Below, piece after piece: positions 35,227 through 46,950 of a DNA stretch of 64,000 nucleotides (within the stretch, counting starts at the first letter, position 1; the number at the start of each line of letters is the position of its first letter). Below the pieces are notes generated by a model. The model did not search any database and was not told the origin of the DNA. It saw nothing but the letters and a program-made list of their open reading frames with translations. The stretch covers positions 1,736,001 through 1,800,000 of the forward strand of contig JAJHTX010000009.1 in the NCBI GenBank assembly GCA_032164295.1, given 5' to 3'. The position numbers and the translations under genes were made by a program. The stretch is from Inonotus obliquus. Taxonomy: Eukaryota; Basidiomycota; Agaricomycetes; Hymenochaetales; Hymenochaetaceae.

Positions 35227-37909
35227 ATGGATACTATGGTGCAGGAGCCTAGGACGCCCACCCGTCCTGCAACATACCAGCATCACAAGTGCTCCACGGA
35301 AACTCCGGTAAGAATTCGCTCGGTACACACATCGAAGTATCGCAGTGGAAAACTAGAGCCAATGCGAGAGGCGGCACTGGAAGAACTCGGGGACGCTATA
35401 CCTGAAATAAATCTTTCCTCCTTTATGAAGCATCTGTTGCCTCCATTGAAGGACGGAATTAGCATTCCCGATGTCATCTCGCACCTCGAAGAAGCAGGAC
35501 ATATCGTCTCCAATGCTTCGCGACGCCGGTTTTTGAAGGGATTCGAAGTGATTCCAAGCAAGAGAAAAGAATCAGAGGACGTTGTGTTCGCTCCTCTCGT
35601 CGAAATATGCGAAAGCGCTTGCCATGCTGTTTCTCGGAGTGCCGGCCTACCTCAGTCGAACTTCATTCTAACATCGCTTCCGAACTTCGCGCCTGTGTCG
35701 GAGAGGATGGGAAGAACACGACCAGACGCCAGCTTTGGCATCCGACACAAAATGGAGGAATTCGCTCGAGTGGCTATTGGACGGCGAGGGGACACGAAAG
35801 ACGAGAGAAAGGCCAAGAAGAAATGCAGAGGTGAAATTAAGGAGGCAGGACAGACACCTTCGTGGTACGACATTGGTGTCCCCGAAGAGCTCAAGAAGAA
35901 TGCTTCCGACTGGAAAGATGTGAGTTGCCCAACCACTCCAGGTCAAACAAACTAACGATGCCTCAAGAATGCGAAAAAGATCGCATTCCATATGCAGCAG
36001 ATATTGTCACTGGATGCTTGTCGGAGATTTACGTTCGGGATAACTATTGAAGACCAAAATATGCGCTTGTGGTTCTTCTCTCGTTCACATTCCTTGGTCA
36101 GCAAGCAATTTGATTTCACGGGTGTGAGTAAAAATGATACACAATCGCCACTTGCTGCATAGTCTAACTTCTTGTAGGAAATTGAAACGCTGTTACGCGT
36201 GTTCCTCTCTTTTGCTTTTGCCGCCAAAGAGGAACTAGGCTGGGATCCGACCATTCAAGGATATGATAAAATTTGCGAAAACGGGTGCAAAGAACGGATG
36301 TACCACATCGAGGTTGGAGATCGGAAATACGAGACGGTGAATGTGTACTCGGAACTTGCCGCAGATGCCTCGTTGAGCACCGCCTCGCGGGTGTGGAAAG
36401 TAATCGATATCGAAACGAAAGAACCGTTCGTGCTGAAGGACATCTGGATCGAAGTTGACCGGCAACCCGAGCACATAATTTACAACAAGGTCCTAGACGA
36501 TGTGGAAAAGTTGTTTAATGATGTGGAAGGGATCCGAGAGAAGGTGGCCTCTCACCTACTCACTCCCGTAGAACATTGTATGGTCCGAATCAACGGCGAG
36601 GATGATCATACAACAAATGTGATTATGCGTGGGTACACCCCTCCCGTATTTGATGTGTTTCCTTTGGTAGCCGATGAGGGGCCAATTGTCTCTATGCGCA
36701 GCAGCATTGGTGCACCTTCTGCGGGCGATAGGAACCGATTCAAGAACAAGTCAAAGTCTTATCAGTTGCGAGAATGTGGACCTCGAAAACACTACCGAGT
36801 TGTTTTCAAGGAGATCGCCCGTCCTATTCACACACTAGAAAGACTCTCTGATGTATTCATCGTGCTGAAAGATGCTGCACAAGGTGTGTGGACATTCCCG
36901 CTATACTTGCGGTATACTAATTATGTTGGCAGTATTGAAGTGGATACACGGTGCAGGATGGGTGCATCGTGACATCAGCGCGGAAAATCTGTACCTTTTT
37001 GACGGTCGTGGTATAATCGGAGACTTGGAATATGCGACGCGCAAGGATTCAACGAGTGTTCCACACCATGTGCGAACTGTAGGTCTTCCATCTCCAATAA
37101 TAATTCTAATCTGACTCGTCTTGAAGGGGAGTGCAGATTTCATGGCTTCCGAGGTTATTGAGCGACAATATCGCTACGCTCCGCTTTCTAGGATGCAGGG
37201 AGCAGATGACATAGCAGATGGCTCGTTACAAAAAGAAAGAACAGATCCCTCATTCCGCCACAACGAGATACACGACCTAGAGTCTCTTTGGTGGATCGCC
37301 GTTTTTGTGCTTTTCGTGAATCGCCACAGAACACAGTCAGGAGAGTCTGATGAAAGATTCGACGTGGAGCAGGAAACAATGTCTCTGCTAATATTTCCGA
37401 GGTCTGATACGATTACCGACCGTGTTCTCTTTTTCGACAGGAAGACGCACTTCTCGAACAGATTGGCCTGGATGCCAGAAATGCTTTCGAATATCATTGT
37501 CTCTCTCAATTCTCTTCGCGAAATTCTGCTGAGGCGCTATTCCTCCTTTGAAGAAACTTACCCTTCCTTCAGTTTGGGAGCCTTGGACGGTATTCAAGAC
37601 AAGCTTGTGGAGGAGTTTAGCGCATGCAAGAAATACTCGAATGATATTCTTCTTGTGCCGTGTAAAATGACTGGGTTCCAGCTCCCGGATGACAAGGACG
37701 CCATGCAAGTGGACCCTGGTTCTCCCTCGCCCTCCCAGCCAGTGATAGGACCTGGTATTCTGACTTTCAACACAATGCCAGGCCCGAGCCGACTAGTATC
37801 TGTGCCTCCTTCAAGCGAAGAGTTTACGAGACATTCTCTCAAAGGGAAGAATAAACGTATTAGATCTGGCATGGGTCCGGAAAAAGGCAACTGCAAGCGA
37901 AAAAGGTAA
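35227..37909 (+). CDS. FunK1-type protein kinase, type B copy 2
   Basis: Predicted FunK1 kinase of about 827 residues. Exons: 35227-35919, 35968-36123, 36178-36883, 36933-37078, 37127-37909. Landmarks: FVLKD lysine (about K370), HRDISAEN (H530-D532), GDLEYAT (D549), GSADFMASE, HNEIHDLESLWW. Exons 1 and 2 and the C-terminal 80 residues are nearly identical to the copy at 3962, but the end of exon 3 (after VIMRGYTPP) and the middle of exon 5 are much more different, giving a mosaic pattern. The same optional terminal intron exists (donor AGGTAAGC at 37906, acceptor CCAAAAG at about 37966). No disabling mutation was seen. Confidence 0.85.
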
Positions 37910-38886
37910 GCAATATCTTTGGCTCTGAGACGGACGGACATCAAGCTGACTTGTACACCTTCCAAAAGGAGTGCGAAAATCTGATGTCCATCCATGTTAC
38001 CGTAGCGCATCTTCAACGTAGCTAGCGAAAGCAAGGGGGAGCGGAGGTTATGATTCTTATGATCTTATGTTCGCATGACTTATATGTGTATGGATATGAT
38101 AAACTATATGCTTGCTATGACTCTGTATGTACCCGATTTCAAATTTTATTACTTTACAATAGATATGCGTCCCCTTCAATTACCAAGACACCAACTCGAA
38201 GTTTGCCGAACGTTGCCAAAATAACCTCTTTTCCCTTGTAGTACTGATTTTTCGCGTGTAAATTGCTTGAGAGAGCATTATCGTGTTCTCCTAATCTTAT
38301 ACCACAGATGTCTGGCAATGTTTCTGTTTTCAATAATCCACCAGTTATTTGCAGCGCAAGAGCTGGTTATCTGAGGGTGTGCTACCGTCATACAAACCGG
38401 ATGTCGTACTTATGCGCCAAATTTATTGTAAATATAAATTATAAATCTGGAACAAGTAGTCCTGTGCGAATTCTGGGGATATAAGCCATCATTCAGGTTA
38501 CAACTTCCGCCGATTGAAAAGCATCACAGAAATTCAGGTACGTAATATTACCTTTCCTTGTATGCTTTAGTTCGCTACGGTTTTACACGTTGCTGTGAAG
38601 CCAATCGCGCGATGCGCGCTTCAAGAAAGACGGTGTTCATTCTCTATTCGCTATCTATGATTCACTAGGTCCGACGCTACTGCAACTCTGCAATGACATT
38701 GCTCATAGACATAATAAGACATTACTTGCGGGTGGGTGGTTCACAAAGTTCACTCGGATGAGGACTTGAGAAGTGCCGAGTTGATCAGAGCAGGCGACGA
38801 CACGAGTTAGTACTTCACTGACGGCTATTACTAAACGGGTGGGAGATGGTGGTTTGTCCAACGCGCCATGGAAGAATAAAAGGTGG
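37910..38886. repeat. Conserved 3' flank of FunK1 type B (copy 2) with a type A tail fragment
   Basis: 37910-38150 matches the flank after type B copy 1. At 38155-38400 a piece of type A 3' end is inserted or recombined in: it starts in the last codons of a type A gene (ATGCGTCCCCTTCAA) and runs on into its 3' flank, as at 33888-34130. 38733-38886 matches 7273-7438. Confidence 0.7.
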
Positions 38887-40744
38887 TCACTGGTCAAAAA
38901 ACCAAGATCGCTTTGGTCGTCGTAACATAGTCACGTGATGTGACACGTCGTTCCTGAATCATCTTTCTCTTTGACCACCATGAGTGATAAGGGAGAAACA
39001 CGCAGTTTGCGATCGGTAACCTGTGGAGGGGTACAGCATATACAGGCAGCACTCCAGGGCAAGCAGGCTCCCATCGTGCCGTCAAAACCCGCCATCAGGC
39101 GGGCGAGTGGGTCGGGGAGGGCGTCATTGTATGTTTCTGACGTCAACCCGGAATCTGTCGCCTCAACAGGCTGGGATGTCCCATCCGACCAGCAGGTGGA
39201 CACCCCTGTCGCGGAGGCTGTTGACAAGGTGCTGGGTAAACACCCAGCAGGTTCAGATGTGGAATTGGCGAAGAAGAAGACGTGGGACGAGCAGATAGAG
39301 GTGGAGAGTGTTTTCGATGCCCAGGCTGCCTACGCCCACACATACGACTACGTGGGAGATACGCTGTCTCGGATCTAGTCGGAGTTGAAAAACCCCAAGC
39401 TAGTGGACCCGGCTGAGTCATTTGGATCACAACCCAGATCATTGGAGCACAATTATGTTCAGTTGGGCTTCTCGATGGGTAAAGTCACGGCGATGTTGTT
39501 CTCGGCAATATCCCAGGCTCACGAGGACGGACCTTTTGCCATGGGTGACTGCATGGATTTGTACATGTCAGCATTCCAGCAAGGCTATTGGAAGGAAGCT
39601 CTTTTCCCGGGATCGTTCGAGGACGGCTTACGTCACCTGGCGACTGATTGCGCTTTGACACCGGACGTGTATCCAGCCCAAGGCAAGGATGTTGATCCTT
39701 TCCTGTACACCATCTTCGACCGCCTGAATCAGATAGGCACGGATCAGGTGACGGCGGGCAAGCTTGCGATGAAAGCGGCGGATGAGGCGAAGCAGCGCAT
39801 GGCCAAGTTTAGTGAGAGGTTGAAGAAGGTAGAACAGGGACGTTTGCCGAGTCCCGTCCACCAGGCGGCCACAGGGGGTCCCGGTAAATGTGTGAGATTG
39901 CGTCCAGTACCGAAATACCGAGACGAGGGGTGTATGGTTTTAAGTGGGGGAGGGCTAATACGTGCCGGTACTTAACCAGTACGGTCACGGTACTTGTTGT
40001 CTACGAAATGGGGGAGTGAATGGATGGGCCAGAAGCGAAGGATATGTGATTCTGGTATGAAAAGGACAGGTTAGAACATGGGAAAAACTTCGATACATGT
40101 CGGTATGAGAGAGAACGTAGCAAAACAAGAGTCTAATACCGTGGGAAAAACCTCGGTACAGGTCGGTACAGAAAGAAAGGGGTCGGTACGTGAAGGTATA
40201 TTGTCAAACAAGAAGATCAGTACAGAAACAAAAGGGTGACGTGCAGAATACAAAGGATAACAAAACATCGGTACCATGGGAAAAACGTCGGTATACATCG
40301 GTACTGCAAGAAAACAACTAGCACGGGGCAGTATAGCAAGAGACAGGATGGGGGAGACTGGTAGCTGAAGTGTTGACTGGACCGGGAAGCAAACCTGAGC
40401 CCTCACACGGGAGGCTAACTCCTGAGGTTCACTTGAGACGGAACTGGGATGGGACTAGGACGTAACTCGAGACGAGACTGAGATGGAACTGAGAAGGGGG
40501 TGAGGAAACCTGAGCCCTCACGCTAGAGGCTAGCTCCTAAGATTACCTGGAGAGCTACTACGTACAGGAGGAGATATTTATACTACTGTACCGTAGTTAG
40601 CTCATAAGTCCAAAAGGAGAAAGAAAAAAGGAAGATCAAAACAAAGAAAAATGTCATAAGAAGAATGAATACAGTAGCACCATCAGGGGGACAACAAGAA
40701 AGGGTTAGGGAGGACAAGATACCAATGAAAACGTAGCATATAGT

Positions 40745-41185
40745 TGTTATGCGAAACGACGGGTTCGGGGGTACTCGAACGGAGTCGGGGTCTCTCACAC
40801 CAGAGCTTAGGGTACGCTGCCTCAAACGTCGAAGACTTGTACAGCGACGGAGACGATCACGCAGGCTAAGGGATGGTGGTGGTAAGAAGATATATTTAAG
40901 TTAGTACAAACAATGAGTAAATACCTAAGGGATGGTGGTGGTAAGAAGAATAGTGAGACGGGGTACAAATGAGTCAGACTATCTACTTATATACACACCA
41001 GACGTGGGAAGGTATTACTCTAAGAAGAATATTAGTAAGGGTGGGAATAGAATATTACGGAACGTTCCGGTAAAGAGCGACTAAGCAAGATGAATAATAA
41101 GAATGAGTAAGCATGAACGGAAAAAGGAATATGACCAATGAAGAATTAAGTAAGCGAAAGTAAAGGGAAAGTTCAAGTCCTAACA
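40745..41185 (-). repeat. Gypsy 3' LTR
   Basis: 441 bp, starting TGTTATGCG and ending GTCCTAACA on the plus strand (TG...CA ends with a TGTTA/TAACA inverted repeat). It is a direct repeat of 46510-46950 with no difference seen by eye. It contains two tandem copies of a CTAAGGGATGGTGGTGG motif. Confidence 0.95.
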
Positions 41186-41228
41186 TTACCCCCCCTTCAA
41201 GGCTTGATCGTCCCGATCAAGGTTGATT

Positions 41229-44200
41229 CTACGGCTTTCGTGGTGCTTTGGGATGTTTCTCGTAAAACTCCTCGATTACCTCCTCTGCGTTCGTCAGGTC
41301 TTCCTCTGGCTGCCACGTCGGGTCCTTGTATCCTTCCCATTTAACCAAGAATTGGAGCTTTCGCCGATGGATGCGCGAGTCCAGTATCTCTTCGACTTCA
41401 TATTCTTCTTCATCATCGACAATCAGTGGAGGTTTAGGTGGCGGGTGTCTCTGAGACTCGAAAACTGGTTCGACTGCTGGTTTAAGTAACATCTCGTTGA
41501 ATACCGGATGTATCTTCTTCCATGAACGGGGAAGTTTGAGGCGGTAGGCACTCGCTCCCACCTTTTCAATAACCTCGTATGGTCCAAACCACTTGTCCTC
41601 AAGTTTACTTGTCGGTCTGGCTGTCTTGATGTTGCGCCCGTCTAAGAAAACCTTATCGCCCCGCTTGTATTCCACTGATGCTCCTGCATGTCTGTCATGA
41701 AACCTCTTCATGTCTTCCGCCGCTTGTTTGAGATTCTTTTGAGCTATCTCGTGTACTTCTTTGATGTGTTTAGCGAAATCTTCTGCGGAGAAGTTGGAAG
41801 ATGATGTCACAACGTCTGTGAAGCCGGTTGGATGCATGCCTGTGTTGACAAAGAAGGGGGAGAGTTTGGTCGCTGAGTGTTCCCTATTGTTGTACGCGAA
41901 TTCTGCAAGAGGAAGCCAGTCTACCCAATCCGATTGCCTGTGGTTGACGTATAGGCGGAGGTATTGTTCCAGTTCTTGATTGACTCGCTCCGTCTGTCCA
42001 TCCGTTTGAGGGTGATACGCAGTCGAGGGATTTCCCTGAATGTGTAGTAACTTGTACAGTTCCTTCATCATTTTTGCCTCAAATTGCGTTCCTCGATCAT
42101 GGATGATCTTTCGCGGTAACCCGTGAAGTCTGAAGACATGATCCCGATAGATCCTTGCCATCCCTTCTGAAGTTAACTTCGTAGTTGTCGGGATTGCATG
42201 CATCTGTTTACTGAACCGATCAACTATAACGCAGATTGCATTATGTCCGCTCGATTCGGGTAGTTCACCTATCAGGTCCACCGTAACCACTTGCCAAGGC
42301 GCCTCAGGTATCTCGTTCTGATGTAGGACCCGTCGTTTCGCTGTTCTGACTGCCTTTGTCCGTTGGCACTTGTCACATCCTCGCACGTAATTCCTGACGT
42401 CTGCAAACATTGTTGGCCACCAGAAATCACGCCTGACCAGTTCCACCGTTTTTGACGAACCCGGATGCCCTGCTCACGGCGAGTCATGACAGACCTGAAA
42501 GACTTTGTCTCGCATCTCATCTGGCACAAAGATCCTTCCATCCTTCTGTAGAAGACCACCTTCCTCCGTTGCCCCCTTCGGTATCTTCTCCTTCTCCAAG
42601 CTTTCTTGCGCTTCCCTGATCTTATCTCGTAGTGCCGTCAGATCTCCAGTAAGGGCTCGAACTAGCCATTCATCCTTGATAAAGACGATGTCCTTGTTGT
42701 CTTCTTTTCCCTCATCGAACCCTGCCCGCCGTGATAGCAAATCAGCCTTTCCCATTGACGTCCCAGGCTTGTGTACCAGTACAAAGTCGAATTCCGCCAG
42801 TTCAGTTCTCCAGCGTGCTTGACGGTAGTTGAGCTTGTGCGCTTCCTTAAAGTACATGAGGTTCAGGTGGTCTGACCAGACCTCGAAGCGGTGTTTAGCG
42901 CCCAAGAGATATTGTCGCCAGTCACGAAGTGCTTCGACAATTGCCAGCATCTCTTTGTCGTATATCTCGTAGTTCCTTTCAGCGTCGTTAAGTGCAGACG
43001 ATCGATATGCTACTGGTTTCCATTTTCCATCCTCCTGTTGCTGTAGTAGGACTGCGCCTGTTGCATAGTTTGACGAATCGGCTTCTACTCGATATGGCTG
43101 ATCGTGGTTCGGTATCGCTAATACGGGCGGGCTACATAAGCGCTCCTTTAATCCTTCAAACGCCTCTTGTTGTTCCCTTCCCCATCTCCATTCAGCTTTA
43201 CCGGTCAGAGACGTCAGAGGTTTAACGATTTGACTATAGTCCTTGACAAAACGTCGTAACCAGTTCCCAAAACCCAGCACCTTCTGCAATTCCGTCACAT
43301 TTCTCGGCACTGGCCAGTCTCGAACTGCCTCACTCTTCTTCAGGTCCACCTTAAGCTCTCCTTGACCTATGACGTGTCCTAGGTATTTGACTTGGTCCAC
43401 CTCGAATTCACACTTCTGCGGCTTCAGGAACAGGCGGTTATCGCGAAGTCTCTGGAATACCTCTCGTACTAGCTGGCGATGTTCGTCGATATGGGAGGAG
43501 AAGATGAGTATGTCGTCGAGGTAAACGATGATCTTGCCCTCATGTATCAAATCCCTGAAGATGTCGTTCATGAATCCTTGGAAGGTAGCTGGGGCGTTAG
43601 TTAAACCGAAGAACATGACCGTTGGTTCGAACAACCCCAGGTTTGTCCTGAAAGCCGCTTTCCACTCATCCCCTTCTCTAATACGTATGTTGTAGTATCC
43701 CCAACGTACGTCTAGCTTGGTGAAGATCTTTGCATCCTTGACCTTGTCTACCAGTTCCTGAATGAGCGGGAGAGGGTATTTGTTCTTAACTGTTCCCTCG
43801 TTGAGCTTCCGGTAGTCTTGGATTGCTCGAAGTGAGCCGTCTTCCTTCTTGATGAAAAAGAAAGGCGACACCATGGGTGACTTTGACTCTCGGATTCGTC
43901 CTGATGCCAAGTTCTCCTCGATAAAGCCTTTCAATACTTCCTGCTCCTTCGGGTTGAGGGGATAGACCTTGCAGTCGTTAGGTTTGAAGTCTGGTTTCAG
44001 ATCGATTGCATGATCCCAGACGCGATGTTCAGGAAGGTTCTCAAAGCTTTCTTCACTAAACACGTCTTCAAAATCGTTGAGGTATATCGGCCAGTCTCGA
44101 TTCGACTTGATAGCACGATTATGCACTATTGTCGTTGCTTCAGGATTTGGATCTTGTCGGCAACCTGTAGGACATCGCGTGAACTCGATCTTCCCTGTAG

Positions 44201-44750
44201 TCCAGTCTATCTCCGGGTTATGCTTCGTGAGCCAGTCATGTCCCAGGAAGACATCGCAGTGAGCCAGACGGGTGACAGCTAAACGGATGGTTTCAATGTG
44301 TTGTCCAAAAACCATCTCCAACTCGACATAATGTGTCATCATTCCTCCTTCATTGAGAGTTCCGTCAGCATTAAACACCATCATAGGTCGTATGTAGCGA
44401 GTTCGGAGTATATCGTGCTTGAGTACGAAGTCCACATCAATACACGATCCGGTACATCCAGAGTCAACCAGGGCTCGGGCCTTTTCCAAGAAGTCTCCTG
44501 TATATCTCGGTAGGTCGACAGTAGAGAGGATCACTTGTATCTCCAACTGGCGCCCATTGGATCCTCGTATAAACCGTGGGTGCGCTCGGAAGTAAGCTTC
44601 TTCAAAGGCCTCAACATCATCCTCTGTAAGCCCCTCTTCTTCTTCTGTTGGTATCACGTCGGTCAAGATTTCGTAGTAAGGTGCAGCGTCATCGTGTTTC
44701 AAATCTCTAAGGTAGTATACAGACGATGAGTCATGGAATACGCGCGACAA
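41229..44750 (-). pseudogene. Gypsy pol polyprotein with one internal TGA
   Basis: One long frame from about 44750 to 41229, broken only by a TGA at 42476-42474. Order: aspartic protease (ALVDSGCTGSCID), RT (FTKLDVRWGYYNIR, FGLTNAPATFQ, VYLDDILIFS), RNase H (EADSSNYATGAVLL), the integrase zinc region, which contains the TGA (HDSP stop AGHPGSS), the integrase core (HDRGTQFEAK, HPQTDGQTERVNQ) and a C-terminal chromodomain (EYEVEEILDSR, FLVKWEGY). Related elements have an amino acid between HDSP and AGHPG, so CGA to TGA is the simplest cause. The pol frame is -1 relative to gag and stays open across the gag stop, suggesting frameshifting. The first codon of the frame is not ATG. Confidence 0.9.
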
Positions 44751-44788
44751 AACGAAATCTTGTGAAAGTCGACCAGTTGTCCCGACGA

Positions 44789-46093
44789 CTACTCCTGGTC
44801 CTTGACAAAATCCTCCTCTCCCCTTTCTTCATCCATCAACCCCTCTACTTGTGTAGCTCGCAGCTCCTCGGGTCCTCCGTCGACCGCTTGGAAGTCACGT
44901 TCCTTCAGCTCTCCTAGTGCGTCTGCAAAGGCCCTGCGGGTCTCCGGGTCCCATGCCCTAATCACCTCTCGTACTATCTGCCCCTTACTAGGACAACTAG
45001 CCATGAGATGCGACGGCGATCCACAGGTCCAGCATTTGTAACTTCTTCTGGCCCTGTCGATGTCCATTGGGATTCCGGCTCCTGGATGGACTCCTGCCCC
45101 TACTCCTTGATGATCGCGCTGAGGGGGAGGTACCTGTGGCCGATGCTGCTGAGGTTGCGGAGCTTGCTGGACTTGAGGCGGGTTCTTGGTCTGTGTCTGG
45201 GTTGGCCAGTTTGTGCGTGGAGGGCCTGACCTTGTCGCCGTTACTTGACGAAGCTGTTGTTCGATTCTGTCCACGTCAATAGCCTTCGCCTTCCAGCCAT
45301 CATAGGTGGTAGGGACGGTGGCTGAGCGCATGACTCCCTTGACGACCTCGAGGTTCAACGCCCACTTCAATCGGTCGATGAGGATGTCGTTGTGTAGTGC
45401 ATCTGTAAGACCAGCTGCCTGACGTCTGATGTCGAACTCGACGAAGAACTCGTCTGCGGTCTTCTTCCCTTGAGTTAGGCGTCGAAGTTCCGCCATCGCC
45501 TTCTCTTTCTTGTTTGGATCGTCAAACGACTTGTCTAGAGCCGTTTGAAAGGCTGCCCAGGTGTCCGGGATACCTGCCGCTTGGTTCGCATCTACGTAGT
45601 TCTGCGCCCACGTTCCAGCAGCTCCGCCTTTCATGTAAGACAAGACAAAGAGTATCTTGCTCTTGCCTGTTGGGAACGACCTGGGGTCCGACTCAAAGCA
45701 CAGGGTATATTCGCGCTTGAAGTCCTTGTAGTCGCTGCCATTGAACTCGCTTGGTTCCTTCGCACGAGTCTTGGGGGATGGGGCGGGTGGTTGTTGTACT
45801 TGTCCTAGAGCAGCCGCAAACATCTGCGCGAACTGCTGCATCTGAGTCTGATTGAACCCTTGCGCCATCAGTGGACTTGGTGCTCGGGGAGGAACTGGAG
45901 GTGGTATTGGTTGTTGTCCTTGTCCTCCAGACATTCGTAGTACAGGAGTCTCTAGAGAGGATACGTCTGAGTCGCTCCTTGACGTTGGAGTAGGGGACGG
46001 GGGCGACGTAGGCTGAGTCTGAACAAATAACTCGTCTACGTCTCTCTCCACGGCGTCTAGTATTAAAGCACGTCGGCGATGAGTTCTCGACAA
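44789..46093 (-). CDS. Gypsy gag
   Basis: An open frame of 434 codons, with its first ATG near 45934 (MSGGQGQQP); codons upstream are open but lack ATG. It contains a Pro/Gln-rich N-terminus, a retrotransposon capsid-like region (FNGSDYKDFKREY, LDKSFDDPNKKEKA) and one CCHC knuckle (CWTCGSPSHLMASC). Pol follows in the -1 frame and overlaps its end. Intact by eye. Confidence 0.9.
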   Translation of the reverse strand: MSRTHRRRALILDAVERDVDELFVQTQPTSPPSPTPTSRSDSDVSSLETPVLRMSGGQGQQPIPPPVPPRAPSPLMAQGFNQTQMQQFAQMFAAALGQVQQPPAPSPKTRAKEPSEFNGSDYKDFKREYTLCFESDPRSFPTGKSKILFVLSYMKGGAAGTWAQNYVDANQAAGIPDTWAAFQTALDKSFDDPNKKEKAMAELRRLTQGKKTADEFFVEFDIRRQAAGLTDALHNDILIDRLKWALNLEVVKGVMRSATVPTTYDGWKAKAIDVDRIEQQLRQVTATRSGPPRTNWPTQTQTKNPPQVQQAPQPQQHRPQVPPPQRDHQGVGAGVHPGAGIPMDIDRARRSYKCWTCGSPSHLMASCPSKGQIVREVIRAWDPETRRAFADALGELKERDFQAVDGGPEELRATQVEGLMDEERGEEDFVKDQE

Positions 46094-46509
46094 CGTTTAA
46101 CGACGAGGAGGGGGTACAGGTAAGGGATCTAGGCGCTGACGCAGGTTGTTCGGCAATCCGTCCGTAAGCCTTATGACAACGCGGAAGATCCAGGCAGGGA
46201 AAACAATAGAGAACCCCGGGGCACTATGAACGTGTGGGAACTCCTTGGTGTAGATGACGTTTCCTCGGCACCAGATGGTAACGATAAGCGCCACGGTGAC
46301 TTTGGGTAAAGGGTTGTGACTGATCGGGAATACACGGAAACTTTAACAGTCTCCGGGCCGGTTGTTGTTGTCTCGGTAAAAACCGGGTTGGTGAAAACTC
46401 GTGTTCGTTGGGAGTTACTCAACGTCAACGGGAGACCACAGGAGGGAACAGCAAGGACTGGGAAACTCAGAGGTCGCTGAACGGTCCTGGTACGTAGGTC
46501 TCACTATTA

Positions 46510-46950
46510 TGTTATGCGAAACGACGGGTTCGGGGGTACTCGAACGGAGTCGGGGTCTCTCACACCAGAGCTTAGGGTACGCTGCCTCAAACGTCGAAGA
46601 CTTGTACAGCGACGGAGACGATCACGCAGGCTAAGGGATGGTGGTGGTAAGAAGATATATTTAAGTTAGTACAAACAATGAGTAAATACCTAAGGGATGG
46701 TGGTGGTAAGAAGAATAGTGAGACGGGGTACAAATGAGTCAGACTATCTACTTATATACACACCAGACGTGGGAAGGTATTACTCTAAGAAGAATATTAG
46801 TAAGGGTGGGAATAGAATATTACGGAACGTTCCGGTAAAGAGCGACTAAGCAAGATGAATAATAAGAATGAGTAAGCATGAACGGAAAAAGGAATATGAC
46901 CAATGAAGAATTAAGTAAGCGAAAGTAAAGGGAAAGTTCAAGTCCTAACA
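46510..46950 (-). repeat. Gypsy 5' LTR
   Basis: 441 bp direct repeat of 40745-41185. Relative to the element's transcription (minus strand) this is the upstream LTR; a TATATAAG lies in it on the minus strand. The 416 bases between it and the gag frame are the leader and hold no gene. Confidence 0.95.

Larger units (their letters stand above)
40745..46950 (-). mobile_element. Gypsy-type LTR retrotransposon (chromovirus)
   Basis: A 6206 bp element on the minus strand, flanked by the ATAGT duplication (40740-40744, 46951-46955). Two 441 bp LTRs look identical, which means a recent insertion. Internal order on the minus strand is gag, protease, RT, RNase H, integrase, chromodomain. A purine tract (GAAGGGGGGG) abuts the 3' LTR. 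The sequence next to the 5' LTR (TAATAGTGAGACC) does not start with TGG, so the primer is unclear. Confidence 0.95.

Noticed and set aside
40745..46950. Long plus-strand frames across the gypsy element
   Set aside because: They are shadows of gag and pol, which are on the minus strand with clear protease, RT, integrase and chromodomain motifs.
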